Under the pieces are notes generated by a model. That model worked only from the letters and a program-made list of their open reading frames with translations. It was not told the DNA's origin and did not search any database. A stretch of DNA of 64,000 nucleotides from VRUE01 sp963742535. GTDB taxonomy: Bacteria; Actinomycetota; Thermoleophilia; Solirubrobacterales; 70-9. This document shows positions 16,794-25,915 of the stretch, one piece after another (position 1 is the stretch's first letter; every line of letters starts with the position of its first letter). The translations under genes and the position numbers were made by a program. The stretch covers positions 62,001 to 126,000 of the forward strand of contig CAVUMC010000001.1 in the NCBI GenBank assembly GCA_963742535.1. Reading direction: 5' to 3'.

Positions 16794-17405
16794 CTACTTG
16801 ACGGTCAGGGTGCCTTCCATGCCGGCTTCGGCATGGCCGGGAACCGTGCAAAGGAAGGTGTAGGTGCCGGGAGCGAGGTCGGCGCTGACCGAGGTTTTCC
16901 CTTCGGTGATCAGTGCCGACTTGGCGACCTCTTTGCCGTCCTGCTCGATCGCAACGTCGTGTTCGAGGGCGGCGGGATTTTCGAAGTCGATCGTAACTTT
17001 GCCCGGCTTGCTGCTCAGCTGCGTGGTGTCGTAAGCGATCTGGGTCGGCGAGGCTTTGAGCTGGAGAGTTCCACCGGGGCTTTTGGCTGCTGCCTGCGGC
17101 TTTTCGGCACCTTCGCCTGCCTCTTCCTGCCCCTTGCTTTCCGCGCCGGACTCTGGCTTGTCGGCCGCCTCTTCTTCGTTCTCCTCGTTCGCCTTGGTCA
17201 GCTCGGCCGCTTTGGCCTTTTCCTCGTCTTGGGCGTGGAGCACGGCGAATGTCGCGCTGCCGCCGACGAGGATGGCGAACCAGAGCACGACCAGCGGCCC
17301 CAGTTTGCCCGGGAAGCTCTTGACCCTCAGGCCGACGAAGCTGATCAGCACCGCCGAGACGGCCAGGGCGATGCCACAGATGTAAAACAGGGTTTCGTTG
17401 CTCAT
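16794..17405 (-). CDS. membrane-anchored cupredoxin-domain protein
   Basis: The 203-residue protein has two membrane segments (about 5-26 and 36-58), a long Glu/Ala/Lys-rich linker (about 60-110), and a C-terminal plastocyanin-like domain. The type 1 copper ligands are visible as His in ALEHDVAI and the Cys, His, Met set in CTVPGHAEAGM near the end. The domain probably faces outward and carries electrons or binds copper. It is unrelated to its neighbours recA and miaB. TAGGAT lies 12 nt before the ATG. Confidence 0.85.
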   Translation of the reverse strand: MSNETLFYICGIALAVSAVLISFVGLRVKSFPGKLGPLVVLWFAILVGGSATFAVLHAQDEEKAKAAELTKANEENEEEAADKPESGAESKGQEEAGEGAEKPQAAAKSPGGTLQLKASPTQIAYDTTQLSSKPGKVTIDFENPAALEHDVAIEQDGKEVAKSALITEGKTSVSADLAPGTYTFLCTVPGHAEAGMEGTLTVK

Positions 17406-17443
17406 CGTGCGGCGGGAATCCTATTCACTGGGCGCAGGCGCCG

Positions 17444-18544
17444 TCAGGCAGCCTGCGCCTCCGTCACCGGCGGTGTCTCTGCGGCAACCTCTGCCTCCGC
17501 TGGTGCGACCTCGGCGCCGATGCCGAGCGCGGCACGAATCTTGGTCTCCAGCTCTGCTGCTAGCGCCGGATTCTCGGCCAGGAACTGCTTGGCGTTGTTG
17601 CGGCCCTGTCCGAGGCGAGTCTCGCCATAAGAGAAGAAGGAGCCCGACTTCTGGACGAAGTCGTGCTCGATGCCGAAATCGAGCAGTGCCCCTTCACGCG
17701 AAATCCCCTGGCCGTACTCGATCTCAAACTCGGCCTGGCGAAAGGGTGAAGCGCACTTGTTCTTGACGACTTTGACCCGCACCCGGTTGCCAACCGCCTC
17801 GGTTCCATCCTTGAGCGTCTCAATGCGGCGAATGTCGAGTCGCTGCGAGGAATAGAACTTGAGCGCCCTGCCGCCCGGCTGGGTCTCCGGCGAGCCGAAC
17901 TGAACGCCGATCTTTTCGCGAATCTGGTTGGTGAAGAGACAGACCGTGTTGGTGCGGTTGAGGTTGCCGGCAAGCTTGCGCATCGCCTGCGACATCAGCC
18001 GCGCCTGCAATCCGACCGTGGTGTCGCCGATCTGCCCGTCGAGCTCGGCCTTCGGCGTCAGCGCCGCGACCGAGTCGATCGCGACGACGTCGACCGCGGC
18101 GGAGGCGATCATCCGATCGGCGATCTGCAGCGCTTGCTCGCCGTAGTCGGGCTGGCTGACCAATAGCTCGTCGGTGTCGACACCGATCGCTCGCGCGTAA
18201 ATCGGGTCCATCGCGTGCTCGGTGTCGATGAAGACACAGACCCCGCCCTTGGCCTGGGCCTCAGCGATGATGTGGTAGATCAGCGTCGTCTTACCGGAGG
18301 ACTCCGGGCCGAAGATCTCGACGATGCGACCGCGCGGCACACCGCCGATGCCGAGCGCCTGATCGAGCGCTAGGGCACCCGTCGAGATCGCTTCTACTGG
18401 GAGGACGCTATCGGCCCCCAGTCGCATCAGGGCACCCTCGCCGAACTCCCGCTTGACGCCGGTTACCGCGCTCTCCAGGGCCGCGTCACGCGCCTTCGCC
18501 TCTTTAGCCGAGGCGTCTTTCAAAGCTGCTTTCTTCTCTGCCAT
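17444..18544 (-). CDS. recA: recombinase RecA
   Basis: This 366-residue RecA has the Walker A motif GPESSGKT, Walker B VVAIDSVAAL, and L1/L2 DNA loops with the QxMSQAMRK element. It promotes homologous pairing and SOS induction. The C-terminal tail is rich in Ala, Glu and Pro. Unlike the leaderless genes around it, recA has a clear Shine-Dalgarno sequence (GGAAGGA) in the 15-nt gap after thpR. No recX lies downstream; the cupredoxin gene follows. Confidence 0.98.
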   Translation of the reverse strand: MAEKKAALKDASAKEAKARDAALESAVTGVKREFGEGALMRLGADSVLPVEAISTGALALDQALGIGGVPRGRIVEIFGPESSGKTTLIYHIIAEAQAKGGVCVFIDTEHAMDPIYARAIGVDTDELLVSQPDYGEQALQIADRMIASAAVDVVAIDSVAALTPKAELDGQIGDTTVGLQARLMSQAMRKLAGNLNRTNTVCLFTNQIREKIGVQFGSPETQPGGRALKFYSSQRLDIRRIETLKDGTEAVGNRVRVKVVKNKCASPFRQAEFEIEYGQGISREGALLDFGIEHDFVQKSGSFFSYGETRLGQGRNNAKQFLAENPALAAELETKIRAALGIGAEVAPAEAEVAAETPPVTEAQAA

Positions 18545-18559
18545 TTTGTTCCTTCCACC

Positions 18560-19162
18560 TCACTGCCGCCCGCCTCGGGACAGCTTGACTCGGGCCAGCG
18601 GCGTGTAGCGCGCACCCATAGGGTTGAGTTCTGAACGGTAGAGCGTCACCCGGACGCATCGAGAAGGTTCTAAGAGCTCTTTTGGCAACCCCTCGGGGGG
18701 CCTCTCGACGGGCATCAGTCGTTTCGAGCCACGACCCGCGGACTTGACCCTGGCCACGGTCACGTGCGGCCAAAACGGCCGCTTCTCGGGCCTGCAGGGG
18801 CGCGCCGCCACAAGCTCCTTCTCCAGCTCCGCTTGCAGCTCTACTGCCCCCTCCGAGACAGCTGGCAGCGCGAAGAGACGGGCTCGTCCAAGCGAGGGCT
18901 TGGCGACGGGATCGCCCAGCTCGATTTTCGGCGCTGACGAGCGCAATCGACCGACAATCTCTCCCAACTGCGCGATCTCCCTCTCCGGCACGTAGCCGAG
19001 AAAGGCAAGCGTGATGTGCAACGACTCAGGTCGCACCACCCGCAGCGCTGGATCACGCAGCTCATTCTCGCCCCAGACGACCAGGCCATTGCGCAAATCC
19101 TCCGCCAGGTCGAGGGCGATAAATAGGCGGGCCCGCGGGCTCTTCAGTCTCTCCTTGCTCAC
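18560..19162 (-). CDS. thpR: RNA 2',3'-cyclic phosphodiesterase (2'-5' RNA ligase family)
   Basis: The 200-residue protein carries the two HxTx motifs of the 2H phosphoesterases, HITLAFLG (about 45-52) and HVTVARVK (about 129-136), plus the ending region ThpR proteins share. It hydrolyses 2',3'-cyclic phosphates on RNA ends. I placed the start at the GTG at 19162 because TAGCGT lies 7 nt upstream and the family usually begins close to RLFIALDL. The frame stays open further upstream, but that part has no family similarity. Confidence 0.85.
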   Translation of the reverse strand: MSKERLKSPRARLFIALDLAEDLRNGLVVWGENELRDPALRVVRPESLHITLAFLGYVPEREIAQLGEIVGRLRSSAPKIELGDPVAKPSLGRARLFALPAVSEGAVELQAELEKELVAARPCRPEKRPFWPHVTVARVKSAGRGSKRLMPVERPPEGLPKELLEPSRCVRVTLYRSELNPMGARYTPLARVKLSRGGRQ

Positions 19163-19169
19163 CGCGACC

Positions 19170-19175
19170 ACGCTA
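19170..19175 (-). promoter_or_regulatory. -10 element of leaderless promoter for thpR-recA
   Basis: TAGCGT lies 7 nt before the GTG at 19162 and decides the thpR start. Confidence 0.45.
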
Positions 19176-19230
19176 CGGACCGCCGCCGCGCGGAACAACA
19201 CCCCAGTCTCAAGGAAGCGTGACTTCCTCC

Positions 19231-20520
19231 CTACAGGGGCGCTTCGTCGCCCGTGAGCAGCAGGCGCAACAAGTGCATGCCAACCAGAGCCGAGCGTTCG
19301 CGGATGTCGGCGCGGCCGCCCGGGATCACCGGGTCGCGAACGATCGAGGTGCCGTCGGCGAGCCGGGCGTGGAAGCAGACGTAGCCCACCGGTTTCTCCT
19401 CGGTGCCACCGTCGGGCCCGGCGATACCGGTAATCGCGACTGCGACGTCGGCCTCGAAGCGCTCCAGCGCGCCCAGTGCCATCTGCTCCGCGACCTCGTG
19501 CGAGACGGCGCCCTTCTCCTTGATCAGAGCCGGGTCGACGCCGAGCAGCTCGGCCTTGGCCTCGTTTGAGTAAGAGACAGCACCGCCCGCCATGTAGGCG
19601 GAGGAGCCGGGGAGGTCGGTGATGCGCGCGGCCATCAGCCCACCGCTGCACGACTCCGCCAGACCCAGCCGGTGACCGTTCAAGAGCTTCGCCACCTGCG
19701 AGTCGATCGTCTCGCCGTCGAGGCTGAAGAGGTGGCGAGGATGTCTTTCCTGCAGGCTGGCGCGCACCGCCTCCGCAGTCGCCGCGGCAGCATCGCGATA
19801 GCGAACGTCGATCTCGATCTCTCCCCGGCGCAGGCAGGTAGTGATCTCCACCTCTGGGAGCGCCACTCCGCCCTCCTCGATCTCACGCAGGCTTTTGGCG
19901 ATCTCCGACTCGGGAATGCCGAACATGCGCAGCGTGTAACCGTGCAGCGGCGTCGCCCGGGCGAGCACCGCGCTGACGGGCTCGGTCGCCAGCGCGACCG
20001 GCCACATCGGCTGCAGCTCGCGCGGCGGGCCAGGAAGGACCACGACGACCCGCTCGCCAGCGGGCACGACCAGGCCCGGCGCTGTCCCCACCGGATCAAG
20101 CGGAATCGAGCCCTCCGGAATGACCGCCTGCTTGCGGTTGGCCTCACGCAAGGCCTCCGGGTCAAAGTTGACGATGCCGGCGCGCCGGGCAAAGCCTCGC
20201 AGGATCTCGGCGATCTTCTCCTCCATCGCCTCGTCGAGGACCATCTCGCGGCCGGCGAAGCGGCCGACGATCTCGGCGGTCAGGTCGTCAGCGGTCGGTC
20301 CGAGCCCACCGGAGGTGACGATCAGGTCCATACCCTCGCCCGCAAGGAAGCGCAATGCAGCTTCGAGGTCATCGGGACGGTCACCGACAACGAGGATGTG
20401 GGCGACCTCCACCCCCCGCTCGGCCAGCTGTTCGGAGAGCCAGGGACCGTTGCGATCGCTGATCCGCCCCGTCAGCACCTCCGTTCCGGTGACGACTATC
20501 CCCGCCCTGACCTCGCTCAT
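19231..20520 (-). CDS. cinA: CinA family protein (nicotinamide-nucleotide amidohydrolase)
   Basis: This 429-residue protein has an N-terminal molybdopterin-binding-like (COG1058) domain with TGTEVLTGRISDRNGPW and TSGGLGPTADD. The C-terminal PncC domain includes AESCSGGLMAARITD and AITGIAGPDGGTEEKPVG. It deamidates NMN and removes damaged nucleotides. The ATG overlaps the stop of the RodZ-like gene (ATGA). It is near recA, a common arrangement. Confidence 0.95.
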   Translation of the reverse strand: MSEVRAGIVVTGTEVLTGRISDRNGPWLSEQLAERGVEVAHILVVGDRPDDLEAALRFLAGEGMDLIVTSGGLGPTADDLTAEIVGRFAGREMVLDEAMEEKIAEILRGFARRAGIVNFDPEALREANRKQAVIPEGSIPLDPVGTAPGLVVPAGERVVVVLPGPPRELQPMWPVALATEPVSAVLARATPLHGYTLRMFGIPESEIAKSLREIEEGGVALPEVEITTCLRRGEIEIDVRYRDAAAATAEAVRASLQERHPRHLFSLDGETIDSQVAKLLNGHRLGLAESCSGGLMAARITDLPGSSAYMAGGAVSYSNEAKAELLGVDPALIKEKGAVSHEVAEQMALGALERFEADVAVAITGIAGPDGGTEEKPVGYVCFHARLADGTSIVRDPVIPGGRADIRERSALVGMHLLRLLLTGDEAPL

Positions 20521-21305
20521 GCGCAGGTCGGCCGTTCCGCTTCTTCGAGCTCGCTCAGCTCGCCCGAGGTGTCGATCGCGTAACCGACCGGACTGGACGT
20601 CGCCGGTATTTCCGCTTCCCTGCCGTCGATCTTCATCTCTACCTCACCATTGCCAAAAGAGACCGTGAAGCTACCGGAGTGGAAGGGTCCCTCTTCTGCC
20701 CCCGCTTGAAGAATTTGACCATCGACCAGGGCCTTGCCGTGGGCGTTGAGCACGCAGACCCAGACTTCGGCGCTGGCGGTGAGCCGCACGGAGACACCCG
20801 GTTTGCTCGCTGGCTGCGTCGCCTTGGGTTCCGTTGTTATCTGCTTAGCGCCTTGGGGCTGCCGCTGAGAGGGCGACCCTGGCGAGCTCCCCCCCTTACC
20901 GCCACCGCCGTCGGGAATCGCCACCACGGCGATAACAGCCACCGCTATCACCGCCAGGACCACGAGTATCGCCAGGGGCAGGCGCAAACGCCCCGGCCCC
21001 CTCCCACCGCCGCCAGATGGCTCGGCGGCACGCGCCTGATCACCCGGCGTCCGGTGCCAGCGTTCGACGCTGGCGCGGTAGTCCTCGACCAGCCGTTCAC
21101 CGTCGAGACCGAGAAAAGAGGCGTAGGTGCGGATGAAGCCGCGCGTATAGACGCCACCCGGAAGGACGTCCCATTCTTCGTTCTCGATCGCGCTCAGGTA
21201 GCGCAGCCGAATTCGGGTCGCTGCCTCGACCTCAGTGAGCTCGATTTGGCGGCGATCTCTCGCTCGGTGCAGGATCGTTCCGACGCCACGGTCCATGCCC
21301 GGCAT
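20517..21305 (-). CDS. RodZ-like helix-turn-helix membrane protein
   Basis: The 262-residue protein has an N-terminal HTH_25 domain (about 8-72, with LTEVEAATRIRLRYLSAIE and GVYTRGFIRTYA), a basic/Gly linker, and a transmembrane segment (about 109-131). A Ser/Gly/Gln linker leads to a C-terminal beta-rich RodZ_C/DUF4115-like domain. RodZ links MreB to the cell-wall machinery in rod-shaped bacteria; here the role is inferred. It lies between ftsK and cinA in the usual actinobacterial position. Confidence 0.85.
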   Translation of the reverse strand: MPGMDRGVGTILHRARDRRQIELTEVEAATRIRLRYLSAIENEEWDVLPGGVYTRGFIRTYASFLGLDGERLVEDYRASVERWHRTPGDQARAAEPSGGGGRGPGRLRLPLAILVVLAVIAVAVIAVVAIPDGGGGKGGSSPGSPSQRQPQGAKQITTEPKATQPASKPGVSVRLTASAEVWVCVLNAHGKALVDGQILQAGAEEGPFHSGSFTVSFGNGEVEMKIDGREAEIPATSSPVGYAIDTSGELSELEEAERPTCA

Positions 21306-21329
21306 TGTCCCTGCCCTGGGGAGTCGGGG

Positions 21330-23498
21330 CTACTCGGAGACCGCGGATGAAGGCTCTGGCTCAGCGACCTCGGCCGTCCCGCCCCCGCCGGTCAGCCGAG
21401 CGAGATCGGCCTGGGTGACGAGCACCTGGCGCGGTTTCGAGCCTTCATAGCCGGAGATCACGCCACGGCGCTCAAGCATGTCGATCAGGCGGCCGGCGCG
21501 GGTGTAACCAACCCGCAGGCGACGCTGGATCATCGAAACGGAGGCGGTTTCGGTCTCGACCACGACGCGGATCGCCTCGTCCAACAGGTCGTCGCTGTCG
21601 GGATCGAAATCGCCCTCGCTTTCAACAGCCTTCTCCTCGACCGTCTCGAGCAGCTCCGCCTCGAATTCGGGTTCGCCCTGCTTGGCCCAGTAGCCGGTGA
21701 TACGGGCGATCTCCTCCTCGCTGACGAAGGCGCCCTGGATCCGCTGCAGCTTCGAGGTGCCGGCGCCACGGAAGAGCATGTCGCCCTGACCGAGCAGCGC
21801 CTCGGCACCGCCCTGGTCGAGGATCACCCGCGAGTCGGTCTGCGAGGAGACGGCAAAGGCGATCCGGGAGGGGATGTTGACCTTGATCGTGCCGGTGATG
21901 ATGTCGGTCGAGGGACGCTGGGTCGCCAGCACCAGGTGGATACCGGTGGCGCGCGACTTCTGGGCGAGGCGGATGATCGAGTCCTCGACCTCGGCCGGCG
22001 AGACCATCATCAGGTCCGCGAGCTCGTCGATGACGCAGAGGATGTGCGGCAGCGGCGCTTCGCCGGCCTTGGCACGGGCGCGGTTGAGCTCGGCCAGGTT
22101 GCGGCAGCGGGCCTGACTCATGATTCCGTAGCGGCTCTCCATCTCGCCGATCAGGTTGGCGAGCACGTTGGCGGCCAGTCGCGGTGAAGTCACCACCGGC
22201 GTCAGCAGATGCGGCACGTTCTCGTAGTGGTTGAGCTCGACTTGCTTGGGGTCGACGAGGACCAAGCGCACGTCGTTGGGCGAGGCCTGCATCAAGATCG
22301 AGGAAAGAATCGCGTTGACGCAGCCGCTCTTGCCCGAACCGGTGGTGCCGGCGACGAGCACGTGCGGCATCTTCGCCAGGTCGGTCCAAACCGCGTTGCC
22401 GTCGATGCCCTTGCCCAGCCAGGCGACCAGCGGCGAGGTCTTCTCCGGGCGAGCGGAGTAGATGTCGCCGAGGCGGACCATCCGCCGTCGCGCATTAGGC
22501 ACCTCGACCCCGACCGCCTGCTTGCCGGGGATCGGCGCCAGGATGCGGATGTCGGTCGAGGCGAGCGCGTAGGCAAGGTCGTTCGCCAGCTCGGTCACCT
22601 TCTTTACTTTGGTGCCGGGGGCCAAGCGCAGTTCGTAGCGGGAGACGTGCGGGCCGCTGACGATGCCGACGATCTTCGCTTCGACGCCGAAGTGACCCAA
22701 CGACTCGACCAGCTTGCGTCCTATTGCATCCTGTTCGCGCGGATCGATGCCTTTGTCGCTTTTCCCCTGCTCGAGCGCTTTGACGGGCGGAGCCTTGTAG
22801 TTGATGCCCTCCGAGATCGTCACCCCGCGCTTTTTGCCCTGCGGCGTCAGTTTGGCCTGCTCGGGAACCTGCTCGGGCTGGACCTCCGTCGCCTTCTCTT
22901 CTTCGGCCTCGATTTCGGCCAGCTCGGCGTCGAAATCCTGCGTCACTGGCTCCTCCGCAACCGCCTCTTCCTCCGTCTCCTCGACCAGAGCCACAGTGGG
23001 CTCGACGTCGTCTTCCTCCGGATAGCTGCTCATCACATCCGTAGGAGCGGCCTCGGTCTCAAAGGCAAAAGTCTTTTCCTGGCTCTTTTCCTCAGCCCGG
23101 TCACGGCGATGCTGGACGGCGGTCTGAGTGAGATCGCGGCTACCCAGGAACACCCGTCGCAACCCGCGCCCAATCCCCCGGAACAAAGTCGAGATTGACG
23201 TCCCAGTGACGATGAGGCCACCAGCGACAAGCATCAGGACCGTGGCAATACGTGCGCCCACGGCACCAAAGAGGTACTCCAGCCCAGTTTTGACCCCAGA
23301 GCCGACCTTGCCCCCATCCCAGCCAAAGAACAGAACGAAGCTCAGGTAGACACCGGCGGCGATCAAGAACAAGCCGATCAGGTCGAGGTGCCTCTGCTGC
23401 AACCCCTCGGGCAGGTGAAGCTTCCCGCGACGTTGGGCTTTGGCTTTTGTCGGTTTACGGCGCGCGGCTTTACCGCGCTTCTTGTTACGCACGAACAT
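21330..23498 (-). CDS. ftsK: DNA translocase FtsK/SpoIIIE
   Basis: This is a chromosome-segregation motor of about 722 residues. A basic N-terminus (RNKKRGKAARRKPTKAKAQRR) is followed by only two clear membrane segments, where the family usually has four. Then come an acidic linker, the alpha/beta motor with Walker A AGTTGSGKS and VLVDPKQVEL, and a winged-helix gamma domain at the end (SVSMIQRRLRVGYTRAGRLID) that reads KOPS-like sites. I chose the ATG at 23498 because AAGGGG lies 6 nt upstream; an in-frame ATG at 23516 is an alternative. Confidence 0.95.
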   Translation of the reverse strand: MFVRNKKRGKAARRKPTKAKAQRRGKLHLPEGLQQRHLDLIGLFLIAAGVYLSFVLFFGWDGGKVGSGVKTGLEYLFGAVGARIATVLMLVAGGLIVTGTSISTLFRGIGRGLRRVFLGSRDLTQTAVQHRRDRAEEKSQEKTFAFETEAAPTDVMSSYPEEDDVEPTVALVEETEEEAVAEEPVTQDFDAELAEIEAEEEKATEVQPEQVPEQAKLTPQGKKRGVTISEGINYKAPPVKALEQGKSDKGIDPREQDAIGRKLVESLGHFGVEAKIVGIVSGPHVSRYELRLAPGTKVKKVTELANDLAYALASTDIRILAPIPGKQAVGVEVPNARRRMVRLGDIYSARPEKTSPLVAWLGKGIDGNAVWTDLAKMPHVLVAGTTGSGKSGCVNAILSSILMQASPNDVRLVLVDPKQVELNHYENVPHLLTPVVTSPRLAANVLANLIGEMESRYGIMSQARCRNLAELNRARAKAGEAPLPHILCVIDELADLMMVSPAEVEDSIIRLAQKSRATGIHLVLATQRPSTDIITGTIKVNIPSRIAFAVSSQTDSRVILDQGGAEALLGQGDMLFRGAGTSKLQRIQGAFVSEEEIARITGYWAKQGEPEFEAELLETVEEKAVESEGDFDPDSDDLLDEAIRVVVETETASVSMIQRRLRVGYTRAGRLIDMLERRGVISGYEGSKPRQVLVTQADLARLTGGGGTAEVAEPEPSSAVSE

Positions 23499-23561
23499 GG
23501 GCAGCCCCTTCGACATTCGGCGGTTTACCCCTGCGCCGGTAGACGAGGAATCGACGAGGAT

Positions 23562-23583
23562 CGAGCGTCTTAGAGCTAAAACG
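23562..23583. promoter_or_regulatory. inverted repeat between ftsK and the response regulator gene
   Basis: AGCGTCTTAG and CTAAAACGCT form two 10-bp half-sites with one mismatch around a 2-bp centre, in the divergent intergenic region. It could be an operator for the adjacent OmpR-type regulator or a small hairpin. No function can be assigned. Confidence 0.35.
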
Positions 23584-23619
23584 CTGGTAAATCTCGCCAG
23601 CACCACCCGTTTTCGCCTC

Positions 23620-23625
23620 TAACAT
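23620..23625 (+). promoter_or_regulatory. -10 element of leaderless promoter for the two-component operon
   Basis: TAACAT lies 7 nt before the ATG at 23633. Confidence 0.55.
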
Positions 23626-23632
23626 CGACGCA

Positions 23633-24328
23633 ATGCTCACGCAGGATTCCGAAATAGCCACCGGCCGCGTCCTTGTCGTGGAGGATGACGCCGAGATCGC
23701 CGATGTCCTGCGGCGCTCTCTGCGCCAAGAGGGTTATGACGTGAAGACGTCCGCCGATGGGATCGACGCGCTCGACGTCGCCAGCGGCTTCGTGCCCGAC
23801 CTCGTCGTGCTCGACCTCGGCCTCCCCCGCCTCGACGGGATCGAGGTATGTAAGCGACTACGGGCGGAGGGCGACGTGCCAATTCTGATGCTGACCGCCC
23901 GCGCCGAGATCGAGGACCGGGTAGACGGTCTTGACAGCGGCGCCGACGACTACCTGGCCAAGCCCTTCGAGCGCCAGGAGCTGTTGGCGCGCATCCGCGC
24001 CCTCCTGCGCCGCCGGCCGCCTCGCGGCGCCGCCTCGCTGCAGGTCGCCGACCTCACCCTGAACCCCGACACGCGCGAGGTGAAGCGCAGCGAGCGTGAG
24101 CTGGAGCTGACCAACCGTGAGTTCGAGCTGCTCGAGTTCCTGATGCGCAACGAGCGCCTCGTCGTCTCACGCGAGCGCTTGCTCGACGACGTCTGGGGCT
24201 ACGACCCAACCGCGGCGACAAACACGATCGACGTCTTCATCTCCAACCTGCGTCGCAAGCTCGAGGCCGGCGGCGAGCCCCGCCTGCTCCACACAAAACG
24301 CGGCGCCGGCTACGTGCTCAAGGAGTAG
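23633..24328 (+). CDS. OmpR/PhoB-family response regulator
   Basis: The 231-residue regulator has a receiver domain (about 13-125) with acidic VVEDD, the phosphoacceptor Asp in LVVLDLGLPRLDG, Thr in MLTARA and Lys in YLAKPFE. A linker leads to a C-terminal winged helix with LTNREFELLEFLMRN and TIDVFISNLRRKLE. It resembles the MprA/PrrA group. The stop is 4 nt before the kinase start, so the pair is co-transcribed. Confidence 0.95.
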   Translation: MLTQDSEIATGRVLVVEDDAEIADVLRRSLRQEGYDVKTSADGIDALDVASGFVPDLVVLDLGLPRLDGIEVCKRLRAEGDVPILMLTARAEIEDRVDGLDSGADDYLAKPFERQELLARIRALLRRRPPRGAASLQVADLTLNPDTREVKRSERELELTNREFELLEFLMRNERLVVSRERLLDDVWGYDPTAATNTIDVFISNLRRKLEAGGEPRLLHTKRGAGYVLKE

Positions 24329-24332
24329 CGGC

Positions 24333-25781
24333 TTGGGCTTCGCGCGTAAGGCCGCCGCTCGCTGGCCCCAGCGGCTGCGCCCCAGCAGTTGGCCGGTGCG
24401 TTGGCGGCTCGCTGCCGTCTCAGCCGGCTTGACGCTGGTCATCCTGCTCGTCTTCGGCTACGTGATTGGGCAGGTGGCAACCAGTCGCATCCGTGATGAC
24501 TTCAACCGGCAGGTGGGCAGCGCCGCGCAAACGCTTGCCGCCGAAAGTCGCATCATCAACACACCGATCGGGGCGCTCAAGCGGGGACCCGATCTAAATG
24601 ACTTCGTGCGCCCGGATAACGCCTCCGCCCGTGTCTTCGACGCCGAAGGCAATCAGATTGGCGAAAGCACCAACGCGCAGGATTTGGGGCGGCCCGTCGC
24701 GGGGCTCTCAACCCACGATCAGATGCGCGTCGCCACGGCCCGCATCACCGGTGATCTCGGAGTAACCACCGGCTTTGTCCAGTACGGGCGCAGCGTCGCT
24801 CATCTCGACTCGACCGTCGACCGCCTCTGGCTTTTTATCGCCGCCGGCATCCTCGGTGGCACCCTGCTCGCCAGTCTCGCCGGTCTCACCATCGCGGCGC
24901 GGGCAATGCGGCCGATCTCGGCCCTGACCGCAACGGCGCGGAAGATCTCCGCCACCGGCGATCCCTCCCAGCACATGCCGGACCCCAAGGTCGAGGACGA
25001 GGTCGGTGAGCTGGCCCGCACCCTCGAGCAGATGCTGCGCTCGCTCGACGCCGCGCGGACCGAGCGCGAGGCGGCGCTGAAAAAGCAGCGCGAGTTCGTC
25101 GCCGACGCCTCGCATGAGCTGCGCACGCCACTGACCAGCGTGCTCGCTAACTTGGAGCTGCTGCAGGCGTCGCTGCGCTCGCCCAACCATGAGGAAGACC
25201 GGGCGATGGTCGACTCGGCGCTGCGCTCCTCGCGGCGGATGAGCCGCCTGGTCGCCGACCTGCTCCTGCTCGCCCGCGCCGATGCCGGCAGAGCCGGTGC
25301 CCACCGCGACTGCGACCTGGCGGAAATCGCCGGCAATGCCGCGGCCGAGCTGGCGCCGATCATGGGCGACCGCGAGCTCGAGATCGACAACCAGCGCGCG
25401 CTGCCGGTCAATGGCAACCCCGACGAGCTGCACCGCCTGGTCGTCAACCTGCTCGACAACGCCGCCCGTCACACGCCAGTGGGAGCGCGGATCGAACTTC
25501 ACGTTCGCCGCGTTGGCGAGGAGGCGATAGTCGAGGTCGCCGACGATGGCCCGGGAATCCCGCCGCGCCTGCGCGAGCAGATCTTCAATCGCTTTGTCCG
25601 CGGCGACGGACCCGCCGACACCGCGGTCGGTCAAGGCAGTGGTCTCGGTTTGGCGATCGTGCGCTCAGTCGCCACCTCGCACGGCGGCAAAGTCGAAGTC
25701 AGTGAATCGGCCGCCGGGGGCGCCCAGTTCCGCGTCCGCATTCCCCTGCAGCGCGTCTCCGCAACCGCCACAACCTTTTAG
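24333..25781 (+). CDS. sensor histidine kinase
   Basis: The 482-residue membrane kinase has TM1 (about 28-52), an extracytoplasmic sensor region of about 115 residues, and TM2 (about 166-190). These are followed by HAMP, HisKA with phosphoacceptor His in DASHELRTPLTSV, and HATPase_c with N box VVNLLDNAARH, DDGPGIPP and GSGLGLAIV. The TTG start follows the regulator stop by 4 nt; a GTG about 20 codons later is possible. The signal sensed is unknown. Confidence 0.95.
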   Translation: MGFARKAAARWPQRLRPSSWPVRWRLAAVSAGLTLVILLVFGYVIGQVATSRIRDDFNRQVGSAAQTLAAESRIINTPIGALKRGPDLNDFVRPDNASARVFDAEGNQIGESTNAQDLGRPVAGLSTHDQMRVATARITGDLGVTTGFVQYGRSVAHLDSTVDRLWLFIAAGILGGTLLASLAGLTIAARAMRPISALTATARKISATGDPSQHMPDPKVEDEVGELARTLEQMLRSLDAARTEREAALKKQREFVADASHELRTPLTSVLANLELLQASLRSPNHEEDRAMVDSALRSSRRMSRLVADLLLLARADAGRAGAHRDCDLAEIAGNAAAELAPIMGDRELEIDNQRALPVNGNPDELHRLVVNLLDNAARHTPVGARIELHVRRVGEEAIVEVADDGPGIPPRLREQIFNRFVRGDGPADTAVGQGSGLGLAIVRSVATSHGGKVEVSESAAGGAQFRVRIPLQRVSATATTF

Positions 25782-25827
25782 CCCCCCTTTAGCGGGGCGA
25801 CCTAGATTTATTCGTGGACGAGACACA

Positions 25828-25870
25828 GGACCCGCCGGGATCTCCCCAACATCCCCGGCGGGTCCTTTTT
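25828..25870 (+). terminator. intrinsic terminator of the two-component operon
   Basis: A perfect 12-bp GC-rich stem (25828-25839 with 25854-25865) with a 14-nt loop is followed by TTTTT. It lies 47 nt after the kinase stop. Confidence 0.9.
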
Positions 25871-25915
25871 CTGTGGGCACATGGCGCGGCGGGTCCTGTC
25901 ACGGCTTGGGGCCCA

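Noticed and set aside
19163..19651. Upstream extension of the thpR frame
   Set aside because: The frame stays open to 19651, but this part is Arg/Gly-rich, matches no family, and runs antisense-free through the cinA 3' end in another frame. A promoter and start fit at 19162.
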